Assembly: GCA_000320605.2 (NCBI GenBank)
Contig: KB445792.1
Coordinates: forward strand, 1,927,581 to 1,991,580
Source: Gelatoporia subvermispora B
Taxonomy: Eukaryota > Basidiomycota > Agaricomycetes > Polyporales > Gelatoporiaceae
DNA: 64,000 nt
Reading direction: 5' to 3'
The notes beneath the pieces are model-generated. The model worked only from the letters and a program-made list of their open reading frames with translations. It was not told the DNA's origin and did not search any database. The position numbers and the translations under genes were made by a program. The first letter of the stretch is position 1; every line of letters begins with the position of its first letter. Shown here one piece after another: positions 20,508-31,065 of the stretch.

Positions 20508-21731
20508 ATGCTATCGATCTGCTTAAAACGCTCTCAGACTCGGGTACAATTGCTCAGAATCACGGTCTCTCGCAGGTACTTACAGACGTCACGTACGACT
20601 GCGGAAGCCTACCTCGAGCCTGCTCAGAATCACCCAGGCGTCGCGTGCCTATCACTAAACAGGCCACAGGCAAAGAACGCTATATCGCTGCGGCTTCTCA
20701 AGGTGAGCGATGCACAATCGGTGCAATGATCTTGAATTCACACAGCGGTCCACAGGAATTCAGGGAGTGTCTAGACAATGTACAGTTCGATAATAAGTGC
20801 TTTGAACCATTGTCCCTGCTCAAATGGCGTTCGGAGTTGATACATAGCTTAGCGTCCGTGTCCTCATCATTCGGTCGTCGACACCCGGCTCGTTCTGCGC
20901 CGGAGCAGACCTTGCGGAACGACGGACAATGACGAAGGTACAGGTCGACAAGTTCCTCTCGGATCTACGCGGCGCACTCGGTACCCTTGAGAACCTACCA
21001 ATGCCTACAATTGCTGCAATCGACGGGCCTGCCCTTGGAGGAGGGCTTGAGCTGGGTCTTGCCTGTGACCTGCGTGTCGCGGGTCAGCGTCTCATATATA
21101 TGCGATGTACGGCAAGCTGAATAGGCAACATCTCGGGCAGGACACAGTGTTACGAAGATCGGTCTTCCCGAGGTTCGCCTTGGCATTATACCAGGTGCCG
21201 GAGGAACGCAGAGGCTGACACGCCTGCTCGGCATAGCCAAAGCTAAGAGTCTCATCTTCACGGCGAAATCCCTAACTGCGGCCGAAGCTCTTGAGATGGG
21301 TACATACTCTAGTCTCCTTGTGGCCGCCATATGCTCAACCATAGTATCCGTAATTACAAGGCGTGGTGGACTACGTCTCTGCACCTGAGGAGTCTGCATA
21401 TGAAAGGGCTCTGCAGGTGGCGAAGGAGATCAGTGTGAATGGTGAGGCAACCCCTTCGGGTTCATCGCCGCCTCTTCGCAGCGTTGACGGGACCTTGCAG
21501 CACCACTCGCACTGCGCGCCGCGAAACAGGCCATTTCACGCGCTCCAGAGCTCGGACTCGAGTCAGGTGAGTCTCCGAGAGTCTTGTCTGTGAGGTCGTG
21601 TGTTGATGTCGAATGGCGTAGGCCTTGACTTTGAACGAGCGTCATACGAGCCACTCCTGAAGACATCGGACCGTCTCGAAGCACTGCAAGCGTTCAAAGA
21701 GAAGCGGTCCCCTGTGTTCAAGGGAGAATGA
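20508..21731 (+). CDS. Mitochondrial enoyl-CoA hydratase/isomerase, AUH (methylglutaconyl-CoA hydratase) type
   Basis: 293 aa, seven exons: 20508-20702, 20756-20796, 20853-21082, 21141-21299, 21361-21441, 21501-21566, 21622-21731. The Arg-rich, acid-free N-terminus (residues 1-30) looks like a mitochondrial presequence. Crotonase features are [26 protein letters not shown] (oxyanion-hole segment), [20 protein letters not shown] and [19 protein letters not shown] with the catalytic Glu. The best fit is the AUH branch, the leucine-degradation step from 3-methylglutaconyl-CoA to HMG-CoA, because of the [11 protein letters not shown] and PGAGGTQRL forms and the size. Other short-chain enoyl-CoA hydratases are possible. 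Confidence 0.9.
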
Positions 21732-21819
21732 TTCCTATTTGATGTACAAATACAACATTGTCCGTAGGGTATCTCCTGTATCATGCAAGGACATTCCGGA
21801 CTATCCAGGGACGCTGTGC

Positions 21820-24800
21820 TCATGAGTTGCTCAACCTCGAGGGGAGGTTGAAGTTCGCGGCGAAGCCTGTCGGCAGACTGGGGATGTTCATCTCTCGCAG
21901 CGGCTCCAGGTCCTTCATGATCATACTCAAGCGACCCATGCCGAACCGATCCTTGAGGCCTTTGCCTTCGTTTAGCCCGCCGTCATCGGTGCTGTCGTTA
22001 AAGCCCTTCTCGGCCTGACCCCAGTCGCTCCGCTGAGCGAGGTAGGGTCTCAGTAGCGACGAGTCTATACGACCGAGATAGCCTTCGGTGATGTAGGATT
22101 TAAGAATATCGGGCTGGATGAGGAAGACTTGTCCCAGCTGCCGAATGAACTCGAAACGCTCCTGCAAGGACGGTATGCCAAACGTGCCAATGGCATCCTG
22201 GTACGACTTGATGTCTCTGTCGAAATCTTTAGGCACTGCACAAAATACCGCCGAGTTGTTCCTTACTTTGCAAGCATCAAACCGCCCGTAGCACTAACTG
22301 GGAACTTCTTGAGATGCTCAAGAAGTAGGCTGGATAGCTGTGTCAACATAGAACTTTATACCTCGCGATAGAAGCTTACCCATGGAAGGCCACGCCGATC
22401 TCAGTCAGGAAGACTTCGAGATTCTTGCCACTGAGGTTGGACTTCGCTGCATCTCTTACTCTTTCCAGAGTTTCGCAGCACGCTATGCATGGCTCGGTAT
22501 TGACTCGGGCGAAGGACAAGTCATCATTGCGCGGCTTGAAGTCGCTACGCTTCTGTTTAGATAAATGAAGCGCGAGCCAACTGATGATTGCTGAAGTACC
22601 GATGAGTTTACCATACGGCATGCCATATAGGATCGTGACCCACCGTCTGTAAGACGCTGCATGACATGGTTTGCGGCACCTTCAATTCGACTAATAGTTT
22701 GGTTGTTGAATACGACCATCTCCCTTCGGACAGTGACCGAGCTCGAAGCGAGAGGTAGGAGAGCCATGTTGACGTAGCGTTGCCAGAGATGGCAGATGAG
22801 ATCGACCTGGCGCAGGACAGAAAGAGGTTGCATGGATGGCTCAGTCTTCGTCTCTGCAGCCTCCAAACGAGCATGTATGCTGTCAAAAAGCACGTTAGTA
22901 ACAACAATTGTCATTTTCTTCGTGGAAGCACTCACGTTTCCATCGCAGTCTCAACATACGAGCTTCCAATTGCAGCTGCCAGAACTCGCAACAAAGCAAA
23001 TGTATGCTTAGGACTAGACTCAACGTAGTTAGCACGCACATATATATATCGGATGAGCTGCAATAAACGTACACATCGTTTGCGGAACTCAGTTCGACAC
23101 ATCGTCCAATAGCCTCCGCATGCCATTTGAGCATCTTCTCCGCGACATCGACGCTGATTTGACCGTCTTCCTCACGTACAGGCTCTTCACCAGGCTTGTC
23201 TTGCGCTCCCGCAGTTTTGTTGCTGAGGCCTCCGAGACGAATGAGGGCAGCTGCTGCTTGCGCAGATGTTGTGGACGTTCCTGAGGTAGACGTAGTCGCA
23301 GCTGCGGCGCTCAGTTGGTTCACCATGCGGTCAAACATAGATGATCCTCCTTTATGTGTTCGTTCCTATTGAAAGCGATTAGCCGAGAGCCATCCAGTCG
23401 TCGCGAAACTTACATGGTAACGGGTGAAAGTTGCGAGGTAACTTGCATATAGTTCGCCTAAACTCTTGCTCTCTCGTTCCAGGTAACGCTGACCTTCTGT
23501 ATACGGCACAAACAACTCTTCCATGGCTGTTTCCAGAAGTGCTGCCATCGATACAGTAGTTGTGGATGCCGACGCCGACGGGTTACCGCTGAGAGTACGA
23601 CTAAACTCGGTGAGATCCGACGTCGAGCGGGCGTTGATTGAAGACAGTTCATATGCCTTGAGATCTTCGACCAGTAACGATGTCTCTTGGTGAACCAATT
23701 GTAAGATCCGTAGGAAAGCAAGATCCGAAAGACCAGATGCCTTGAGCACAAGTTGCTCCATGTGTTGTTGGATCTAAGTCAATGTCTCGTGAGTAGACGT
23801 GAACTCGTGTGTGTATAGAACAGTAACGTACGGATTGAGCAAACACGCGTTGCAAGAAGACTTGCATGACATATGGTGGATTAGGGAAGACAGCTTGCAC
23901 AATTTGGGCCTCTTGGCCAACTGTGGTACGGATCTCCTGGAGCAACTCTTGCATTCCGGACTCAGTCGTTGGGGGACTAGCGTCTGGATCGGGCAAGACC
24001 TCCCAACTGATGCACAATTATGAGTCTCTCGTATCTCAACGCAAGATAAATAACGGACAGACTGTTGTCAACCTGATTGGTTTCTCTGACCCGATTGATG
24101 AAGAAGTCATGTTGGTTCACATATACCTGCACACATGACGCGCCACCGTTGAAGTCTAGCAACGTCTGCGCGCAATGCTGGAGAAGATCGATGAGTCTTG
24201 CGACTGCACGATACGAGATAGCAACTCACATGCATCATCTTAGGGTCGCCTCGCCGATATGCCTTGTCAAACAACTGGAGCATATCCTTCTCAAATTTCT
24301 CACAATACCGGTCAATATTCTCTCTGGTCTGCCCGAAGGTCAGTCACATTCCTGATGCTTTCTGGAATATTTACCTTTTCGGCGTGGGGGAGATCAACTT
24401 CTTTCGCAACCGTACTGAGTCGTCTCAGTAGTACAGCCACTTGCCTTCGTCCTTCTTTCCCCTCCTTTCGTAATGCATCTAAGCGGGTCGTGTCGTCGCG
24501 AGAGAACTGATTGTAGTAATCGACTAGGTCATAAGCTGCTTGTGCTCGTTGACGCTGTTGGTGAACAGATTCCAATTGTTCGCCTGGTTATCTCAGCGAA
24601 AATTCATAAATAAACAGGTCTGCCGGACTCACCAATCCTGATAGCCGTACGTCCAACTTCATTCATCTTGGTCTCCATACTCGAAAACGAGGATCCGACT
24701 GCCTAAGCCACATAGAATCGAGCCGTTAATTTCTCTGAAAGTAGACGTGGATCTCATTCAAAGACTTGCCTCGAATCCCCTGTTGAGGTCAGCCATCTTC

Positions 24801-25175
24801 TTGGAGTATTCTCGTTCAGCAGCCCTGACAATCTTCTCCATCTGCTCCGTCTTGGTTTGAACATCTTTCCTTACTGCTATAAGTTGGTCTACTGCAGCTT
24901 CAAACGTTCTAATGAATGGTTTCGGGTCGAAGGCTTAGGTAGCAATGAGCTGGATTCGCATATAGATCCGCGCTGAAACGCACGTCCGGGATCCGCTTTT
25001 GACTGTACGATGAGTTTCTCCGAGATAGATGATATGAAGTCTTTGACATCGAACTTTCCCTGGAGAAAATTTAGTGTTCTCGTCAATGCGAACAGCTCGC
25101 TGTCGAGGGCACCTCAAACGTATCCAGTCCCAAGTGTGCGTGCACCGACGGATCCAGTTCCTGGCCAGGAAACAT
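21820..25175 (-). CDS. SEC10: Exocyst complex subunit Sec10
   Basis: 870 aa from 15 exons: 25113-25175, 24984-25059, 24770-24933, 24633-24702, 24375-24583, 24230-24328, 24059-24177, 23832-24006, 23414-23773, 23073-23365, 22936-23013, 22644-22879, 22380-22590, 22267-22329, 21820-22216. The sum is an exact multiple of three. Family landmarks in order are LDTFEGKFDVKDFI, an N-terminal coiled-coil region, TRENIDRYCEKFEKDML, HCAQTLLDFNGGASCVQVY, AVFPNPPYVMQVFLQRVF and SYQDAIGTFGIPSLQERFEF. It tethers secretory vesicles to the plasma membrane as part of the exocyst. The intron 24703-24769 starts with GC (AG/GCAAGT). The start at 25175 was chosen because it puts LDTFE directly before GKFDVKDF. Confidence 0.95.
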
Positions 25176-25465
25176 CTCTTCAAGGCTCAACGAGGAGGGC
25201 CAGAGTCAAAGTTACGTCGGTATAGTGTTTTAATCTCAGAGAGTAGTTCTAACTTCTTGTATCAAGAGTTCCGGCTGCGCGTCACAAGATGTTGCAAGTT
25301 CTCACCGAGTAGACTATGTGTAGTGCGACCTCGCACAGCAAGGCTTAGCGCCCGCTCCGGCGGTTGCCGACTCCGAGTAACTCGGACATGCAATTGCAAT
25401 CGAAATTTCAGCACTCCACTCGTGAGGCTGTAGCGGTTCTGCAGCGACCTCACATCATTCTCGGA
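25176..25465. promoter_or_regulatory. Bidirectional promoter between SEC10 and RIX1
   Basis: 290 bases separate the two start codons. No TATA box is obvious. An ATG at 25387 is open into RIX1 but encodes an extension without recognisable conservation, so I prefer the start at 25466. Confidence 0.5.
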
Positions 25466-28271
25466 ATGTCCGAATCCAACCCTTTGAAGTCCTTACTCCA
25501 ACTTCAGCTCAGCTCCGATGCATATGCCGTCCAGAATCTACCGCAAGTGCTCGACAGCCTCACGCCGGAATCCTTCGCGCCCTCGGCGCACCTTCAGAAG
25601 TGGACAGCCCGTGTCAATTCGCTCTTGCATTCTAAGGATGCAGGAGCACGTTGGAGCGGCCTGTGCTTAGCGTTGCATACATCCTTCAACTCCAAGAACC
25701 TTATGCTGGAAGGTGCTCAGAGTTGGCTAGGCGTCGCATTACCATTGCTCCCAGTCCGTGTACCACTCGTGTAATCTCAGCTCCTGCCCTGACATTTCTG
25801 ATGTCCATTCAAGAAAAATGAACCGGTACCCGTGGTCAAAGCGTCCATTCGACTACTTCGCTATATCTTTGCGAACGGCTCAGACGTACCCGAGTTCCAA
25901 CGTCACCTGTGTATTCCCAACGTCCCAAAATTCAGTTCTGCACTGGTCACAGTGGCAAATCAACATGGAGACATTGACGTAAAGGTGATCGATAGACTTG
26001 CATCCCTATCACTTGAAGCCTTATGTTATGCCTAGGTGCTTTCAATCGAAACATTGACCCATCTCATTCAAGTGTACCCATCCTTGCATCGATCACTTCA
26101 TGCAGGCATATCCACCATGGCGTTGCACTATCTGAATGGGCCAAATCCGAGGCCTATACCGCCCATTGTTGTTCAAGCAGCATCTCAGTTGTACTCTGTT
26201 CTACACCTTACCGGAGGAAAGGTCGGAGCCGCTAATCTCTGGAGAAAATCACTTGACGATACCGTCAATTTCGCATGGGCTTCGCTCATGCGGTTGAGAA
26301 CGACATACAAGCCACCAGGTAGGCCATTCATAAGATGGAGCATCGTCTTCCTAACGTGCCCGCATCCACTCAGCTCCAGCTACAACAATACTCACGCCGG
26401 GGCCGTCTAATGAAGACCCTCTGGTTGCCATCCCTCTTCATCTCGAACGTCTACGTGCGGCCATACGCGTGCTGAAAGATCACTGCCGGTGAGAATGAAA
26501 TGAAAAACTGTATGTGCACCCAGACTGATAGTGCGTAGGACAATCACACCCCGACCAGTAACTTTCCCCATTGGTGCCGCGGTTCGTCTATGCATGACAT
26601 TATTGAGCTGCGCCAGAGATGAAGAGGTCAGTGCTATCTACATTTCCGTTATGTGACAGCCATTCAACAGGCGACGCAGGCACAAGGCCCTATTGACCAG
26701 ACACTACGCAACCTCGAGGCAGCCATCGTTCCTGCGCTGTGGACGTTAGCCTGTGAGCTCATTGTGGACCTTGCAGCTAGGTACGAGCTGCGTTTGTATT
26801 CACTATGCTTGAGCTCATTATATGCAGTATGAACACTTTGCTCACTCCCCACGTTCCACGCCTGTTCTCCTATCTTTCGTATCATCTCGAGCAAAAGCGG
26901 ACACCGTAAGGATGTGGTATTATATCCATCATGCGACGCCCTGACCGTTGTTTAGCTCGCAGCATATTTCTGTCCTGCGTAGCGTAATTTCCCTCCTCCA
27001 GCATACTCATGCACTTCATGATCCCACTTTGTCTTCTCGATTGGCTAGGACGGTCCTTCCTTTACTTTCTGTGATACTGTCTTCGGAGCATCAGGCCCCT
27101 GATGGTACAGCTCAGAGTACTCTCCAAAACAAAGGGAGGAAGGGCAAGAAGAGGGCGCGTGGGTATGAGGGGGACGAGGTGTTCAAAGTTACCAGGGAAG
27201 TCGTGTGCCCCAAACCGGAAGACGGTGATGCACTGATTGCGGCCTTCCGAGGTATGCTCTCGTCATTGCACATCGCGCCATCGCTTGCAAGCTGATAGTC
27301 TCCTCATAGCGATCGATCTCGTGGTGCGCAAAGCGCCGCTAACACCCGCGATACACTCCGTCGTAGCACGTACGATGCTCTCTATCTACTTGGCCCTGCC
27401 GCGAATACCGCCGGGCATCCTGTCACCTGATACAACATTACACACTAAAATCTACGCGGAGGTTCAAATCATCGCGCTCGGGCTTGCCTCGGGAACCAGT
27501 AGTACAATGAGTAAAAGTATGGCACTCGCGATCAACACGGTACTGCACGGAACGCGCGAGCTGGTGAGCCATCGTTCAGGTCACAATCCCGACGATCTTC
27601 ACAGCTGACATATCTGTCCGTGAAAGTCCCAGCCTATCATTCAACGCGAGATTGATCTCCTGCTTCATCCTCGCATGCCGCCTCTGGTCCGATCGCTGCC
27701 TCATGTCGAGACGATCTCTTTGTTCCGAGCAGAGGAGAGCCAGGAAGAGATGGATACTCGGCACGCGTTGGGTCTTCGGACTGAGGAAGACTCTTCTCAT
27801 CCAGCAAGTTCGGACGCGATGGCCGCTGTCCATTCTCCGCCGGTAATTACGAGGGATCGTCGACAGACAGAAGCCACCTCGGACATCCCAGCTGCCGGAA
27901 CCTCCACAACCATTTCGGTTTCCTCTAGCGTTGCGCCACCTCGGAGTGCGCCGACACAAATACCGGCTCCATATGTTCCTGCGGCCACAAGCCGTTCTGA
28001 TGCTATCGATACCATATTGCAAGCAGCCGAGCATCCGCGGAGTGTGGCCCCCATGCCACAGAGAACTAGCGCAGTCCCGTCTTTGCCGGCCCCTCTAGCC
28101 TCAGTTGGCCAGCCCAGCAAGGCCTCCTCCATCGAGACCCCGACAAACACATCGTCTTCCATTCCGTCCGGCAACAAGGCGACAGTTACCGCTCCTATAG
28201 ATGAAGACGACGATGACGACGAGCCAATGCCGACGATTAACATGGAGTCGGACTCCGACGACAGTGATTAA
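25466..28271 (+). CDS. RIX1: Pre-rRNA-processing protein Rix1
   Basis: 771 aa, ten exons: 25466-25753, 25814-25984, 26036-26318, 26380-26488, 26539-26626, 26671-26780, 26828-26905, 26956-27251, 27310-27563, 27633-28271. The N-terminal half is helical-repeat-like and contains WSGLCLALHTSF, SWLGVALPLLP and IETLTHLIQVYPSLHR, as in fungal Rix1 (PELP1 family). A basic patch KGRKGKKRARG lies mid-protein. The C-terminal 130 residues are disordered and end in a long acidic tail (DEDDDDDEPMP). It belongs to the Rix1-Ipi1-Ipi3 complex acting on ITS2 processing and pre-60S export in the nucleoplasm. Exon borders in the middle are the least certain part. Confidence 0.85.
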
Positions 28272-28339
28272 GTATTACAAGGCGACAACGTACTCTACAC
28301 GTTTATATCCAAAAATGTATAGGGTAGGCACCCGCGTCC

Positions 28340-29284
28340 TCACTGCCTCGATCTGATTCTTTTGTGGCGCTGTCCGGCCGCATCCACCACTATGTTCTCC
28401 TCGTCCGATTCTAAGGATATCTCGAACGTTCCATAATCTGTCAACTTGGGTAGCTGAAATTAAGGGCAGGACATAAGTCGGATCGAATGGCAGCCCCTCG
28501 CCAAATGCTACCATACCTGCTCAAGGAAAGCTGATGCAACCGTGTTTGACGGATCGAGCGCCCTTGCGCGCTCGAAGTGGGCTTGTGCGTCTCTCAGAAG
28601 ACCCGAGTTCCAGTGGTTCTCTAGTGGCAGTTGTTAGCGAGCAGTGCCCACACGGCGTTATACGGTTAACGTAAAGAACGGTACAAACCATTGGATGATG
28701 TTTTTGGTCTTGGTGAATGATTTTGTGGCTGCGCAAGATACATCGAGATGAGACCAGCATAAACATGTAATACAGGATTGTCTTGGTAAGGCAACGATGG
28801 CAGGTATCTATCAAATGTTCAGTATGTCAAGAAATATTTGATTTCCAACACAACACGCACAACTCGAGCTCATCTAATGCCCTTCGATGCATCCCGGAAT
28901 GTATGAGGCGCAAAATTAGTTCCTTGAGAATTGTCTCGCGCTTTGAAGCCGAGGTGAGATTGCATGGAAGGCCCACAGACGATGCCAACTCACTTCGTCG
29001 GGGTGTTGCCTCAGCATTGCACTCAAAAACTCAATGCGCCTCTCATTCGGCTCAGTGCTGCCGTGCTCTCCTAGGAGGAGAACACCTGTCGTCCACATGG
29101 TTTTCCAGTCTACTTCCCTACATCGAGCAAGAATGGACCATGCTTTTTGAGCACGCGGGATATCGTTCCGATGTAGACATAGCTGGAAGACATCATAGAG
29201 GCGCCTGATGTGCACTTTACGCGCAGAATTAAGCCGTTTAGAGTTTACGGGCGAAAATAGGAAGTCGTGGTCATCGGTGGACAT
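28340..29284 (-). CDS. RRN11: RNA polymerase I-specific initiation factor Rrn11
   Basis: 235 aa, exons 28994-29284, 28861-28940, 28689-28807, 28517-28620, 28340-28453. The opening HIRRLYDVFQLCLHRNDI and AQKAWSILARCREVDWK match the N-terminal repeat of fungal Rrn11, a subunit of the Pol I core factor; tetratricopeptide-like helices follow (YLPSLPYQDNPVLHVYAGL, DAQAHFERARALDPSN). It is convergent with RIX1 (68 bases between stops) and divergent from the Laa2-like gene. It should help recruit Pol I to the rDNA promoter together with Rrn6/Rrn7. Assignment rests on remembered family pattern, without alignment. Confidence 0.82.
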
Positions 29285-29557
29285 GAATTGCGGACATCCG
29301 AAAGTTGAGCAACGCTAGTGGAAGCTGTTCAAGATGCTGAACAAGCTCGGACAAGTGTTCGGGACGGGATCCTGGGGTGGTCGTTCGATCCTTTTTCGAA
29401 TTCGGACCGAACAGTTCGGTTCATCGTGAGTGGCGGCTACTCGCCGTCGTGCATCAGCGCGCTCCGCGTACTGGCACTGCTCGATCTCCAGCCACCTCTT
29501 CGATTCGTGTTTTCGTATCACTTGACTCTAATCTTTTTCTCAGTGCTCAGTGCTCAG
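29285..29557. promoter_or_regulatory. Bidirectional promoter between RRN11 and the Laa2-like gene
   Basis: 273 bases between start codons. A pyrimidine-rich stretch (ATCTTTTTCTCAG) lies just before the plus-strand ATG and looks like an intron acceptor, so the Laa2-like gene may have a spliced leader or a short upstream exon. Confidence 0.4.
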
Positions 29558-30748
29558 ATGGAAGATGACATTACCTTTGGTGCATCAGTATGGGGCGCGC
29601 CGGACCGTTCTCCTCTGACCATCCGCCCGGTCGCGACAAACATTGAAGTCTCGCCGGAACCTTCCTCCCTTGATACCTTCGATGACTTTGACAACTTCAA
29701 TACCCCAGCCGAGACAATAGCTACCTCCAGAGATGGCGATGATGACGACTTCGGTGACTTCGGCGATTTTGGGGACATCCAGGAAATGAGCGATGCTCCT
29801 GCTTTCGGAGAAGCCGTGGAGTTCAGCGAAGAGGTGCGAATACCCAGCTCATCCGGCAAGGAGTGGGAACCGGTGCGATTGGATGCAACGCCTTCCAGGC
29901 TGGAACTGCAGGAGCAGATTGATACAATATTGGGTCCTCTCTGGGCTACCGACGACATGTCACGATTGACCGACGAGGACATCAGACAAGTGGATGGTCT
30001 GAACCAAATACTAGTGACGTCTGAGAGGTACTGTTGGCAGTCCTGTGTAGTAGCCCCAGTAATTCTAAATGATGTGCTCTAGTCGACAGTTGTATCGCCT
30101 GCTACTTCCCAATACACCTCCTGCCCTGCAACCTGTCAATTGGACGCGTTCACGTATAAGACGGCAGCATCTCATTTCATTGGGCATCCCTGTGAACCTT
30201 GACGAGGTTCTCCCGAGGACCAACGGGAAACTACCGACGCTGGAAATCAGTACTAGACCCATGTCAGCCCCGCCTGCTCCCCGTCCCGCACCAGGATCAC
30301 GACCCCAGACTCCTGTAATTGGTCCTGGAGGGTCGCGCGTGGGCACACCACAACCGGGTACCCCTCAGTCCAAATATGATTCATCTATGGCTGCGCAGCT
30401 ACGGCTTGGGCCAAAGCCAGAGCTGGACCATCATAAAATGTCAGAGCTCCTGCGGCTAGATTCTGGTTCGTATGTCGGACATTATCTTCCATTTCTGACT
30501 GACAAAGGCTGCGACCAGGTTCGCTGACACTCTTGCCCGTCGACAAACTGGAATCAATCTCATCTGAACTCAAGTCTCAAACGGAGAATACTTCGTCACT
30601 TCTCACATATCTTCTACAAATGAGGGACGCTCTACAGCACGATTCTGAGACTTACAACAAACTGATCGGGGAACTCGTCGGGGAAGCACAGAGAATTAAG
30701 ACTGGCAAGCGGACAGCCCCAATACGAAGGGGAAGTGGAATGGTATGA
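29558..30748 (+). CDS. Laa2-like clathrin adaptor accessory protein (DUF5102 type)
   Basis: 360 aa, exons 29558-30027, 30083-30465, 30519-30748. The acidic N-terminus holds repeated DFGDFGDFGD and FDDFDNF motifs, the kind that bind the ear domain of AP-1/GGA adaptors. The middle has NWTRSRIRRQHLISLGIPVNL followed by DEVLP, a segment I know from fungal DUF5102/Laa2 proteins. The C-terminal 75 residues form a coiled coil (LQMRDALQHDSETYNKLIGE). In yeast, Laa2 helps load AP-1 on late Golgi membranes with Laa1. The gene family is inferred from these motifs only. Confidence 0.75.
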
Positions 30749-31065
30749 TTGATATATATATCTCCGTCCGAGCTCTCTACCACCATGTATCGTATACCAC
30801 GCACGAGAGAAACTAGCGGAACACTGGATTTATGTCGCAGCTTGGGGGACTGAGCGTATCGCAGATAAGATAAGATGGCGTCTCCTGGATGATGATCATC
30901 ACGTGATGTGAGATATGTCGAAATTTTGGACTAAACCCGGGAAAGTGGCAAAAGACATTCCGCCGGCGTCGCGCGTAGCAGTTGTTCTGCTCGACGGCGA
31001 AGGGCTCTTCGGCCCACGCAGCTTGGTTCCGACTCGCTCTTGGTCCCCTCGGGTCTTTGGCTACC
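30749..31065. other. Intergenic region upstream of RPA1
   Basis: 317 bases holding the Laa2-like 3' end and the RPA1 promoter. An open frame beginning at 30915 is in another phase and does not resemble any Pol I N-terminus. Confidence 0.45.
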
